In this document: positions 1 to 7,774 of the stretch, piece by piece
How the letters are laid out: every line of letters starts with the position of its first letter
Numbering within the stretch: the first letter of the stretch is position 1
From: Streptomyces hygroscopicus subsp. hygroscopicus
Lineage (GTDB): Bacteria; Actinomycetota; Actinomycetes; Streptomycetales; Streptomycetaceae
NCBI RefSeq assembly: GCF_030269125.1
Contig: NZ_BSSM01000022.1
Location: 1 to 64,000 of the forward strand
Direction: 5' to 3'
DNA: 64,000 bases
Translations under genes and position numbers: made by a program
Notes under the pieces: model-generated
What the model saw: only the letters and a program-made list of their open reading frames with translations
The model's database searches: none
What the model was told of the DNA's origin: nothing

Positions 1-1
1 C

Positions 2-73
2 GGCCACTGGGCGATGATCGAGCACGCCGCCGAGTTCAACCGCCTCGTCACCGGCTTCCTGTCGCACAACTGA
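2..73 (+). CDS. C-terminal end of an alpha/beta hydrolase (MhpC-like), partial
   Basis: Only the last 23 residues are in the window. They read GHWAMIEHAAEFNRLVTGFL and then SHN and stop. The GHW triplet carries the catalytic His typical of the C-terminus of alpha/beta hydrolases, and the trailing amphipathic helix is also typical. It lies 20 bases before an MhpA-type hydroxylase and an MhpB-type extradiol dioxygenase. The context therefore suggests the C-C bond hydrolase that cleaves the meta-ring-fission product. The specific assignment rests on context; the hydrolase fold is visible only in this tail. Confidence 0.7.
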   Translation, partial: GHWAMIEHAAEFNRLVTGFLSHN

Positions 74-93
74 ACCGATCGGACCGTACTTCC

Positions 94-1800
94 ATGACCA
101 CCTACGACACCGACGTCGTTGTCGTCGGGGCCGGCCCGGTCGGCCTCACCCTCGCCAACCTCATCGGCGTGCGCGGCCACCGCGTCACCGTACTCGAGGC
201 CCGCCACGAGCTCATCGACTACCCGAGGGGCGTCGGACTCGACGACGAGTCCGTGCGCACCCTGTGCACCGCGGGCCTGTGGCAGCAGATCCAGCCCTAC
301 ACCGTCCCCCACCACGTGGTCCGGCTGGTCAACGGCGAGGGCCGGGTGCTGGCCACCAACGACCCGGGGACGCAGGAGTTCGGCCACCCGCGCAAGCACG
401 GCTTCATCCAGCCGCTCGTCGACCGGGAACTGGCCGCCGGACTCGGCCGGTTCCCCGGCGCCGCCCTGCGCTTCGGCCACCGCGTGGTGGGCCTGCACGA
501 CCACGGCGACCACGTCACGGTCACCGCCGAGCGGCTCGACGCCGCGGGGGAGCCCGCCGGGACGGTCACCGTCACCGCCCGCTACGCCGTCGGCTGCGAG
601 GGCGGCAGCTCCTTCACCCGCAAGTGGATGGGTGTCGGCTTCGAGGGCCGCTCGCCCTCCACCCGCTGGGTGGTCATCGACGTCGAGAACGACCCCGTCG
701 GCACCCCCTCGGTCTACCTCGGCGCCGACCCGCGCCGCCCGTACGTGTCCATCGGCCTGCCCCAGGGCGTGCGCCGCTGGGAGTTCATGCTCCACGACGA
801 CGAGCCCACCGAACGCGTCGACGACCCCGCGTTCGTGCACGCCCTGCTCGCCCGGCACGTCCCCGACCCGGCCGCGCTCACGGTCATCAACCAGCGCACC
901 TTCACCCACCACGGCCGCGTGGCCGCCGACTTCCGCAAGGGCCGTGTCTTCCTCGCCGGCGACGCCGCCCACCTGATGCCGGTCTGGCTCGGCCAGGGCT
1001 GGAATTCCGGCATCCGCGACGCCACCAACCTCGCCTGGAAACTCACCGCCGTCCTCGCCGGCGACGCCGGCGACGCGCTCCTGGACACCTACACCCCGGA
1101 ACGCCGCAAGCACGCCTGCGACATGATCGACGTGAACATGGCCGCCGGCACGGTCATGAAGATGGGCCGCTTCGCGGGCAGGCTGCGCGACGCGTCCGCC
1201 GCGGCACTCAACCTCGTGCCGAAGTGGAAGTCGTACTTCACCGAACTGCGCTTCAAGCCCATGCCCCGCTACGACAGCGGCGTCGTCGCCGACCAGGCCA
1301 CCCTCACCCCCGGCAGGGCGCGCCCCGGGTTCAAGCACGGCCGCCTGGCACCGTTCACGGACTCGGCGGGCCGGCTGTCCCCCGTCGGGCTGCAGTTCAT
1401 CCAGCCGCGCGTCAACACCGCCACCGCCACCGGCGTCCTGCTCGACGAGGTCACCGGCGCCTGGTGGACCCTCGCCACCTGGGGCACCGACCCGACCGCG
1501 TTCCTCTCCCCCGCCGACCTCGCGCTCGTGCGCCGCCACCGCGTCCGCCTGGTCTCCTTCATGCCCGAGACCCAGCGCGCCTGGGCCGAGGAGCGCTACG
1601 CCGCCTCCCCCGCGCCGGTCACCGTCGTCGGCGATCCGGACGGGGTCCTGAAGAACTGGTTCGACGTCCGCGCCTGCGGCCTGGTCATCCTGCGCCCCGA
1701 CCGTTTCGTGGCCGCCGCCTCCCTCACCCAGCAGGCCTCGCGGGCCCTGGCCGCCGTCGTCCGGGCGGCGTCGCTCACCACCGAAGGAGACGGGAGATGA
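94..1800 (+). CDS. mhpA: 3-(3-hydroxyphenyl)propionate hydroxylase-like FAD monooxygenase
   Basis: A 568-aa class A flavoprotein monooxygenase expected to ortho-hydroxylate a 3-hydroxyphenyl-propanoid to a catechol with NADH and O2. The N-terminal Rossmann motif GAGPVGLTLAN (about residues 12-22) binds the ADP part of FAD. The second FAD motif GDAAHLMPVWLGQGWNSGI lies near residues 290-308. A thioredoxin-like C-terminal domain typical of phenol-hydroxylase relatives fills the last 150 or so residues, matching the usual 550-590 aa length. It sits between an alpha/beta hydrolase and an extradiol dioxygenase whose ATG overlaps its stop (ATGA), so the genes form an operon. Exact substrate is inferred from the neighbours; other hydroxyphenyl acids are possible. 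Confidence 0.85.
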   Translation: MTTYDTDVVVVGAGPVGLTLANLIGVRGHRVTVLEARHELIDYPRGVGLDDESVRTLCTAGLWQQIQPYTVPHHVVRLVNGEGRVLATNDPGTQEFGHPRKHGFIQPLVDRELAAGLGRFPGAALRFGHRVVGLHDHGDHVTVTAERLDAAGEPAGTVTVTARYAVGCEGGSSFTRKWMGVGFEGRSPSTRWVVIDVENDPVGTPSVYLGADPRRPYVSIGLPQGVRRWEFMLHDDEPTERVDDPAFVHALLARHVPDPAALTVINQRTFTHHGRVAADFRKGRVFLAGDAAHLMPVWLGQGWNSGIRDATNLAWKLTAVLAGDAGDALLDTYTPERRKHACDMIDVNMAAGTVMKMGRFAGRLRDASAAALNLVPKWKSYFTELRFKPMPRYDSGVVADQATLTPGRARPGFKHGRLAPFTDSAGRLSPVGLQFIQPRVNTATATGVLLDEVTGAWWTLATWGTDPTAFLSPADLALVRRHRVRLVSFMPETQRAWAEERYAASPAPVTVVGDPDGVLKNWFDVRACGLVILRPDRFVAAASLTQQASRALAAVVRAASLTTEGDGR

Positions 1801-2741
1801 GCCTCGCCCTCGTCACCATGTCGCACAGCCCCCTGCTGGACTACGCGAACCCGCCCGCCGAGGTCACCGAGGCCGTCCAGGGCGCCTTCACCGCCGCCCG
1901 CGCCTTCACCGCGGACTACGACCCCACCCTGGTCGTCTCCTTCGCCCCCGACCACTACAACGGCTTCTTCCACGACCTGATGCCGCCGTTCTGCATCGGC
2001 TACCAGGCTCTCGGAGTCGGCGACTACGGCACCGCGCAGGGTCCGCTGGACGTGCCCGCGGCGCGCGCCGAGGAACTGGCCCAGTGGGTCGCCGGACACG
2101 ACGTCGACGTGGCGATCTCCCGCCGCATGGAGGTCGACCACGGCGCGGTCCAGCCGCTGGAGATCCTCTTCGGCGCCATCGACGCCGTGCCCACCGTCCC
2201 CGTCTTCGTCAACGGCGTGGCCCGCCCGTTCGTGAGCATGCGCCGCATCCGCCGCCTCGGCGAGGCGATCGGCTCCTACCTCGCCGCGCTCGAGGACGAA
2301 CGGGTCCTCGTCATCGGCTCCGGCGGCCTCTCCCACGACCCGCCGGTCCCGCAGTGGGCCACCGCCGACGACCGGACCCGGGCCATGCTCCTGAACGGCC
2401 GGCACCCCACGGCCGCGGCCCGCGACGCCCGGCAGCAGCGGGTCATCGACACGGCGGCCGCCTTCGCCGCGGGCACGGCCGCCATCCGGGACCTCAACCC
2501 CGCCTGGGACCGGGCCCTGATGGCGACACTCGCCTCCGGCGACCTCACCCCCGTCGACGCGATGACCCCCGAGCGGATGGCCGAGGACGCCGGCAACTCC
2601 TCCCACGAGGTCCGCACCTGGATCGCCGCGTTCGCCGCCCTCGGCGCCGCGGGACCCTACGACGTCACCTACCAGTTCTACCGGCCCGTCCGGGAGTACA
2701 TCGCCGGCTTCGGCGTCATGACAGCCCGCACCAGGCCCTGA
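1797..2741 (+). CDS. mhpB: 2,3-dihydroxyphenylpropionate 1,2-dioxygenase-like extradiol dioxygenase
   Basis: A 314-aa class III (LigB-type) extradiol dioxygenase, the same length as the well-studied E. coli MhpB. It cleaves the catechol ring next to the hydroxyls using Fe(II). The N-terminal MSHSPLL segment, the FAPDHYNGFFHDLMPPFC segment and the GSGGLSHDPP segment carry the His and acidic residues conserved in this family. The ATG overlaps the hydroxylase stop by four bases, indicating translational coupling. Together with the upstream hydroxylase and hydrolase it forms a three-enzyme meta-cleavage module. A strong hairpin follows the stop, so this appears to be the last gene of the operon. 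Confidence 0.9.
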   Translation: MSLALVTMSHSPLLDYANPPAEVTEAVQGAFTAARAFTADYDPTLVVSFAPDHYNGFFHDLMPPFCIGYQALGVGDYGTAQGPLDVPAARAEELAQWVAGHDVDVAISRRMEVDHGAVQPLEILFGAIDAVPTVPVFVNGVARPFVSMRRIRRLGEAIGSYLAALEDERVLVIGSGGLSHDPPVPQWATADDRTRAMLLNGRHPTAAARDARQQRVIDTAAAFAAGTAAIRDLNPAWDRALMATLASGDLTPVDAMTPERMAEDAGNSSHEVRTWIAAFAALGAAGPYDVTYQFYRPVREYIAGFGVMTARTRP

Positions 2742-2770
2742 AACCGCTGCGAGGCACGGCACCGCGCGGC

Positions 2771-2808
2771 CGCGAAGCCCGAGGCGCTGCCTCGCCCCGG
2801 GCTTCGCG
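2771..2808 (+). terminator. Terminator hairpin after mhpB
   Basis: An 11-bp perfect stem (CGCGAAGCCCG paired with CGGGCTTCGCG) encloses a second small stem (GAGGC/GCCTC). It begins 30 bases after the mhpB stop. No T-tract follows, as is usual for high-GC actinomycete terminators. Confidence 0.75.
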
Positions 2809-2862
2809 GACACCGTGTTCCCAAGCTCGTCGCCGGCCGGGGGTTCCCACGCCGTCCCGGCC

Positions 2863-2985
2863 GGGCGGGAGGACGCGGCGAACGACCCGAGGCGGGCGGG
2901 AGGACGCGGCAAACGCCCGAGGCGGGCGGGAGGGCATGGCGAACGGTCTGGGGCGTGCGGGAGGACGCGGCGGACGGCCTGGCTG
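2863..2985. repeat. Four degenerate 31-bp tandem repeats, intergenic
   Basis: The unit GGGCGGGAGGACGCGGCGAA plus a variable tail recurs about every 31 bases, with GCGGGA at 2865, 2896, 2926 and 2957. It lies in the otherwise gene-free 480 bases between mhpB and the next gene. The copies differ in a few bases. The open frames through it are low-complexity Arg/Gly and look non-coding. Confidence 0.7.
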
Positions 2986-3223
2986 GGCCACGGCGCCGGC
3001 CACCGTCTCGGCCACGGCGGACAGCGCGCCGGCGCCCCGGCCGGCGGCGGGCCACCGACCGCCGGGCGGATCTTCGCGGCGCACTCCCCCGCGTGCCGGT
3101 GCGGGCAGCCCGCACACGGCACGCGGGGGCGGCCGCGCGCGCCCGTCCGGGCTTCCCGTGCCGGCGTGTCCCCGCAGGCACCGGCCAGGACCGGCCGCGG
3201 ACCGGCCCCGTTAGGGTCGGGGC

Positions 3224-3883
3224 ATGACGTCACTCCTTGCCGGCAGCGCATTCGACTCGCTCCGCCTCGACGCCGTACGCGACCCGCGGGAGCTGCGCGA
3301 GGCCTACGCGCTCCCCGGCGCCGCGGCCGTGCGCAAGCAGACGAGCGAACTCACCGAGCAGACCCGGCGGTTGATCGGCTGCTCGTCACTGGTCCTCATC
3401 GCCAGCGCGGACACCGAGGGCAACTGCGACGTGTCCCCGCGCGGCGGTCCCGCCGGGTTCGTCTCCGTCCTGGACGCACGGACGGTGGCGATACCCGACG
3501 CGACCGGCAACAAGCGCCTGGACACCCTGCACAACGTCATCGCCACCGGACGGGCCGGACTGCTGTTCGTCATCCCGGGACGCGCCACGACACTGAGGGT
3601 GAACGGCCGGGCCTGTGTCTCCACCCGCCCGGGACTGCTGTCGCAGCTGACCGCCGTGGGCAGACCACCGGCCAGCGCACTGGTCCTGGGGATCGAGGAG
3701 GTCTACCCGCACTGCCCCAAATCGCTCCTGCGCAGCGGAGCCTGGGAACCGGAACGATGGCTGCCGGCGAGCGCCCAGCCCACCTCGGCCGAGGTGACAC
3801 TGGCCCAGCTGCGGATGCCGGAACTGACGATCGCCGACATCGAGCAGGCGGAAGCGGACTCGCTGAGGTACCGCTACGAGTGA
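3224..3883 (+). CDS. Pyridoxamine 5'-phosphate oxidase-family (PPOX) flavoprotein
   Basis: A 219-aa split-barrel protein of the FMN- or F420-binding PPOX superfamily. The segment FVSVLDARTVAIPDATGNKRLDTLHNV (two short motifs, about residues 79-105), followed by a short strand LLFVIPG and then TLRVNGRA, is typical of the MSMEG_1061-type subfamily that reduces or binds small substrates. The tail ELTIADIEQAEADSLRYRYE is also characteristic. The ATG was chosen because the protein lines up with the family from its first residues. Substrate is unknown. The next gene starts with a GTG overlapping this stop, so the two are cotranscribed. Confidence 0.8.
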   Translation: MTSLLAGSAFDSLRLDAVRDPRELREAYALPGAAAVRKQTSELTEQTRRLIGCSSLVLIASADTEGNCDVSPRGGPAGFVSVLDARTVAIPDATGNKRLDTLHNVIATGRAGLLFVIPGRATTLRVNGRACVSTRPGLLSQLTAVGRPPASALVLGIEEVYPHCPKSLLRSGAWEPERWLPASAQPTSAEVTLAQLRMPELTIADIEQAEADSLRYRYE

Positions 3884-4194
3884 CGGACGGCGCGCCCCGC
3901 GCGGACGACGACCGGGGCCGCCTCCTCCTGGTCCTCGCCGTGCCCCTGGCCCTCCTCACCCTCGTCGCCGCGTACTTCCGCCGGACGGCCCTGCGCATCC
4001 GCCCCTGCGGGCCATGGGACGACGACGCGTACGCGGGCATCGTCCTGTCGTGCGTCCTGGCCATCGCAGCCGCCGCCGCGGCGGCGGCCGTGTGGGCACT
4101 GCCGCCGGTGCGCCGGGTCATGCCCTGGTGGTGGACGGGACCGGCCCTGCTGCTCGCAGCGGTCGCCGCGGTGCGCTGGGCGACGGGCACGTGA
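3880..4194 (+). CDS. Small two- or three-pass membrane protein
   Basis: A 104-aa protein with a GTG start that overlaps the previous stop (GTGA), implying translational coupling. It has three hydrophobic segments: about residues 14-30 (LLLVLAVPLALLTLVAAY), 55-75 (an Ala-rich stretch after IVLSCVLAIA) and 86-100. A short acidic N-terminus precedes the first. No domain is recognised. It is probably a partner or accessory of the PPOX flavoprotein, inferred only from coupling. Confidence 0.6.
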   Translation: MTDGAPRADDDRGRLLLVLAVPLALLTLVAAYFRRTALRIRPCGPWDDDAYAGIVLSCVLAIAAAAAAAAVWALPPVRRVMPWWWTGPALLLAAVAAVRWATGT

Positions 4195-4383
4195 ACCGGC
4201 CGGCGCACGCCCGCAGGGTGCAGGGGCACGGCCGTCGGCGAGCCGGCCACAGGCGCGCGTCCCGCTCGCGTGCGGCCGGGGCGTGAGCGGCGGGTCCGGC
4301 GCGGCCGGTCTCCCGCTGCCGCGCGCCGGCCGCGCGGCGATGTCCCGGCCTCGCGGGGAGCCGCCGCTGTGCACGCCCGTTCC

Positions 4384-4818
4384 TCAGCCGGCGACGACGC
4401 CCCGGCCGGAGGGCGAGTGGAGCTGTTCGCGGGCCGGTTCACCGCAGTGGGCGCAGACGACGGCGGCCTGGAAGCGGTGGCCGCAGGCGTGCTGCAGGCG
4501 CATCGGCGGGTCCTCGGCGTTCAGGTGCCGGTCGCCCCAGGCCATGAGGGTGAGCAGGACGTCGTTGAGTTCCGCGCCCGCGTCGGTGAGGTGGTACTCG
4601 TAGCGCGGGGGATGCTCGCTGTAGCGCTCGCGGCGGACGATGCCCGTGGCCTCCAGCTTGCGCAGCCGGGCGGTGAGGATGTCACGCGGTGCCCCGGTGT
4701 TGCGGGCGATCCCCTCGAACCGCCGTACGCCGTGGCTGAGTTCGCGTACGACGAGGAGGCTCCAGCGCTCCCCCACGAGGTTCAGGGTGTCGGTGATGGA
4801 GCATTCCCGGGGCGGCAT
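4384..4818 (-). CDS. HxlR-family winged-helix transcriptional regulator
   Basis: A 144-aa DNA-binding protein with the HxlR signature: an N-terminal Cys (PPRECSITDTLNLVGERWSL), the recognition region FEGIARNTGAPRDILTARLRKLEATGIV at residues 34-61, and the wing YEYHLTDAGAEL. A C-terminal tail holds a small potential zinc site (CGH...CAHCG). Such proteins often sense thiol or quinone stress through the N-terminal Cys. The start is the ATG immediately before PPREC, the usual family position. It is divergent from the CDF transporter 600 bases away, but a direct link is not shown. Confidence 0.88.
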   Translation of the reverse strand: MPPRECSITDTLNLVGERWSLLVVRELSHGVRRFEGIARNTGAPRDILTARLRKLEATGIVRRERYSEHPPRYEYHLTDAGAELNDVLLTLMAWGDRHLNAEDPPMRLQHACGHRFQAAVVCAHCGEPAREQLHSPSGRGVVAG

Positions 4819-5418
4819 GGCGTCTTCTCCCCACCTTGTCCCTCGGCGCGGCCGGTGTGTTCGGCTGAGAGGATATCCGGGGGCGCTCTTCTGGGGCGGG
4901 GCGGGTGGTGCTGCCCGCGGGAAGACACGGTTCACCGCGGCACACGGGGGCCCGGCGGCGGCCCGTGTCGGCCGCTTCCCTCGACGGGCGTCCGGCTGCG
5001 GCGAGTCGTGTACTTCCGCGGGTGCGGTGACGTGACGGTCGCGGCCGCGCGGGCACGGGTGGGCAGGAGCCGGCCGGGCCCGCGCGGTCGCGGTGGTGCG
5101 CGCGTGCCGCGGCATGGGCTCGCCGGGTGCCATGCAGTCCCGCGGCCAGGCCAGGTCCTGGTCCACCGGCGGCGGCGCCATCGGGCGGATCGCCCCGGGC
5201 GGCGGGCCTCCCGTGGCACCGGCGCCGGGCCTGAAGCACCCCGCGGGTCCCTTCGCCGGGCCCGGCCGCGCCCTGTGGTTCGCCACCGCGCCTGCCCGCG
5301 GGCCGGATCACCGCGGCCGGCACGCTCGCGCTCCGGCCGGTTCCCGCTGCCCGTGCACGGCGCGCCACCGGTGTCCCGGGGCCGCATGCCGGGCGGGAGC
5401 CGCGGGGAGACTCGTCCG
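4819..5418. other. 600-base gap between divergent genes
   Basis: This holds the promoter side of both the HxlR regulator and the cation transporter. It includes a locally AT-richer spot near 4860-4880 (GAGAGGATATCC). Every reading frame through the rest is Arg/Pro/Ala-rich with no family motif. No gene or clear operator is recognised. Confidence 0.4.
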
Positions 5419-6030
5419 GTGAGCGACGTGAACGAGAACGGCCGCGCGTTCTTGCTGCGCCGGGGCCTCGTGCTGGAGTACGTGACCCTGGGCTGGAACG
5501 TGGCCGGCATCGTCGTGCTGGCCGTGGCGGCGGTCGCGGCGCGATCGGTGGCGCTGGCCGGGTTCGGGCTGGACTCCCTGATCGAGATCGGCGCGTCGAT
5601 GGTGGTGGTCTGGGAGCTGTCCGGCACCGGCGGGGAGCGGCGGCGCCGTGCCCTGCGGCTGATCGGTGCCGGCTTCGCCCTGCTGGCGGTGTATCTGCTG
5701 GTGCAGTCGACGTGGGTCCTGGCCGGCGGGTGGCGTCCGCGTCCCTCGCCGCTGGGGATCGGGTGGACGGCGGTGACCGCGGTGGTGATGTTCGCCCTGG
5801 CCTTCGGCAAGGACCGCACCGGTGCCGCCCTGGACGATCCGGTGCTGACGGCGGAGGGCCGGGTCACCCTGGTCGACGGGCTGCTGGCCGCCGCGGTGCT
5901 CCTCGGTCTGGTTCTCAACGCCCTGGCCGGCCTGTGGTGGGCGGACCCGGCCGCCGGCTATGTGCTGGTGTACTACGCGGTCCGCGAGGTCAGGGAGATA
6001 TACGGGGAGGGTTGTGGGGCACCCCGCTGA
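5419..6030 (+). CDS. Cation-diffusion-facilitator-like membrane transporter
   Basis: A 203-aa protein with five to six hydrophobic helices resembling the membrane half of cation diffusion facilitators. The segment LAGFGLDSLIEIGASMVVVWEL (about residues 51-72) is the helix carrying the conserved Asp of the metal site, and LTAEGRVTLVDGLLAA in the fifth helix carries another Asp. It lacks the C-terminal cytoplasmic metal-sensing domain of full CDF proteins (about 300 aa), so it is a short form common in actinomycetes. The GTG at 5419 gives a start MSDVNENGRAFLLRRG just before the first helix. Metal specificity is unknown. Confidence 0.75.
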   Translation: MSDVNENGRAFLLRRGLVLEYVTLGWNVAGIVVLAVAAVAARSVALAGFGLDSLIEIGASMVVVWELSGTGGERRRRALRLIGAGFALLAVYLLVQSTWVLAGGWRPRPSPLGIGWTAVTAVVMFALAFGKDRTGAALDDPVLTAEGRVTLVDGLLAAAVLLGLVLNALAGLWWADPAAGYVLVYYAVREVREIYGEGCGAPR

Positions 6031-6342
6031 CGGACAAGGGCGCGGGCCGGGGGCCGGGGCCGGGCAGGCGGTTTCCGTGCGCTGACGGCGTCCCGGCGCC
6101 GCCGGATGGGCCGGTGGCAGTCGTGGTCGCCCCGGCCAGTGCTCGGCCGCACGCAGGCGACACGCCGCGGCGAAGGCCCCCGCTCGGCACGGCGGCCGGG
6201 GCCCGCTGCTCTCCGGGGCGGCGGCCGCCCGCTCCCGCTCTCGCCGGCGCCTGTCCTCGCCGGGCTTCGGCGCAGCGGTGGCGGGCCGTACGGTGCGGAA
6301 AACCGCCTTCCCGCGGGGCGCAGTGGCCGGAGAGGGTGAGGC
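6031..6342. other. 312-base gap, no gene seen
   Basis: GC-rich sequence between the CDF-like gene and the GNAT gene. A plausible ribosome site GGAGAGGG lies at the end of the gap, 7-10 bases before the GNAT ATG. Nothing else is recognised. Confidence 0.4.
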
Positions 6343-7230
6343 ATGCGCCCGGACGAATGGCACCTCACCGAAGACGCCGACGGCTTCCTCGCCCGCACCG
6401 GCGCGTTCCTGCGCTCGCGGCCCGTGCGGCACATCGTGACGCTGGGCGTGTTCGAGGGGCTCGGGGCGTGGCGCGCGGCCCCGGACGGCCCGCGGGCCTC
6501 CCCGGTGTTCGGGTGGCTGGAGCGGGCGGGTGAGGTCGGTGCGACCTTCTACCATCTGCCCTCCCGGGGCATCGGGCTCACTCCCCTCACCCCCGCACAG
6601 GCCGACGGCCTCGCCGCCCGGCTGGCCGGCCTCGGGTACGTGTTCCCCTACGTCAGCGCGGACCAGGACACCGCGGCCGCGTTCGCGGCGGCGTGGCGGC
6701 GCCACGCGGGGGTGACGGCGGAGGCCGGTGTGCGGCTGTGCCTGTACCGGCTCGGGGAGCTCACGCCGCCGCGGCCTGCCCCGGCGGGGCGGGGGCGGGC
6801 GGTGGGCGAGGGCGACCGGGAGCGGCTGATGGAATGGTGCCGCCGGTTCGCGGCGGATGTCGGGGAGGACGTGACCATCGACGCCGGCACATGGGCGGGG
6901 ACGCGGTTCGCCGGGAAGCGGTACACGTTCTGGGAGTTGCCGGACGGCACGCCGGTCTCCATGGCGGGGAGGAAACCGCTGGTCGCCGGGGTGGCCCAGG
7001 TGGATCCCGTCTACACCCCGGACCGCTTGCGCGGGCGCGGCTTCGCGGGGGCGGTGACGGCCGAGGTGAGCCGGGCGGCGCTGGCCGCGGGCGCGAGGGA
7101 GGTGGTGCTGTTCACGAACGCGGCCAATCCGACGAGCAACGCCCTCTACCAGCGCCTGGGGTTCGTGCGGGTGAGCGGCTGGGCGGTGTGGGACTTCGCG
7201 CAGGAGGCGGGGGGTCGGTCGCGTCCGTAG
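6343..7230 (+). CDS. GNAT-family N-acetyltransferase
   Basis: A 295-aa acetyltransferase. The C-terminal third has the GNAT acetyl-CoA site: VAQVDPVYTPDRLRGRGFAGAVT (about residues 218-240, with the RGRGFA pyrophosphate-binding loop) and then LFTNAANPTSNALYQRLGF, the Asn-rich and YxxLGF motif. The N-terminal half (LRSRPVRHIVTLGVFEGL) is the longer variant seen in actinomycete proteins annotated as GNAT or predicted acetyltransferases. Substrate is unknown. It stands alone before the repeat region and the biosynthetic locus. Confidence 0.8.
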   Translation: MRPDEWHLTEDADGFLARTGAFLRSRPVRHIVTLGVFEGLGAWRAAPDGPRASPVFGWLERAGEVGATFYHLPSRGIGLTPLTPAQADGLAARLAGLGYVFPYVSADQDTAAAFAAAWRRHAGVTAEAGVRLCLYRLGELTPPRPAPAGRGRAVGEGDRERLMEWCRRFAADVGEDVTIDAGTWAGTRFAGKRYTFWELPDGTPVSMAGRKPLVAGVAQVDPVYTPDRLRGRGFAGAVTAEVSRAALAAGAREVVLFTNAANPTSNALYQRLGFVRVSGWAVWDFAQEAGGRSRP

Positions 7231-7255
7231 CCGGACGGGGGCCCGCCGGCGCGGT

Positions 7256-7595
7256 GCCGGGGACGGGGCGGCCTCGCTCGCCGTGGGGGGCGGCACCCGT
7301 CCGGGTGGTGTCGCGGCGGGCCTGCCCGGCGAAGACCGGTCCCCGGCAGGCCGGGGCCGTGGCAGCGCGCGCAGCCAGTGATCCGCGGGAGCGGACCGGA
7401 GGCGCTGGGCACGGGCGTCGGCCCGGGAACGACACGGCCTCGCTCGCCGTAGGCGGCGGCCGTCCGGGTGGTGTCGCGGCCGGCCTGCCCGGCGAAGACC
7501 GGTCCCCGGCCGTGGCGGCGCGCGCAGCCAATGGTCTGCGGGAGCAGGCCGGTGGCGCTGGGCGCGGACGTCGGCCCGGGGACGGGGCGGTTCGC
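7256..7595. repeat. Two tandem copies of a roughly 167-bp intergenic repeat
   Basis: GCCTCGCTCGCCGT begins one copy at 7271 and the next at 7437. Both continue through CGTCCGGGTGGTGTCGCGGC, CCTGCCCGGCGAAGACCGGT, GCGCGCAGCCA and the TCGGCCCGGG segment. The copies differ by substitutions and a short indel (a second copy of GGCAGGCCGG only in the first). They lie between the GNAT gene and the end of the biosynthetic operon. No frame is conserved in a protein-like way. Confidence 0.8.
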
Positions 7596-7774
7596 GTTCC
7601 GGGCTGGGGCCGGCGCGGGCGTCGGGGTGTCGCGCGGCGCGCGGGCGGGCCGTGCGGGGCCGGGGTCCGGCCGGCCGCGGGTGCCCGTGCCGGGGGCTGC
7701 CCGGGGGTCGTGTCGCCGGCGGGTGGTTCGCTGTGGCGGCCGCGTCCCGGGAGTGTGCCGGGACGGGGGGCCGG

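Noticed and set aside
264..1790. Long Arg/Pro-rich reading frame on the plus strand overlapping mhpA
   Set aside because: It is an alternate frame of the FAD monooxygenase; only its downstream part from 1797 is the real mhpB.
7256..7595. Insertion sequence remnant
   Set aside because: No transposase-like frame, terminal inverted repeats or target duplication are seen around the repeat.
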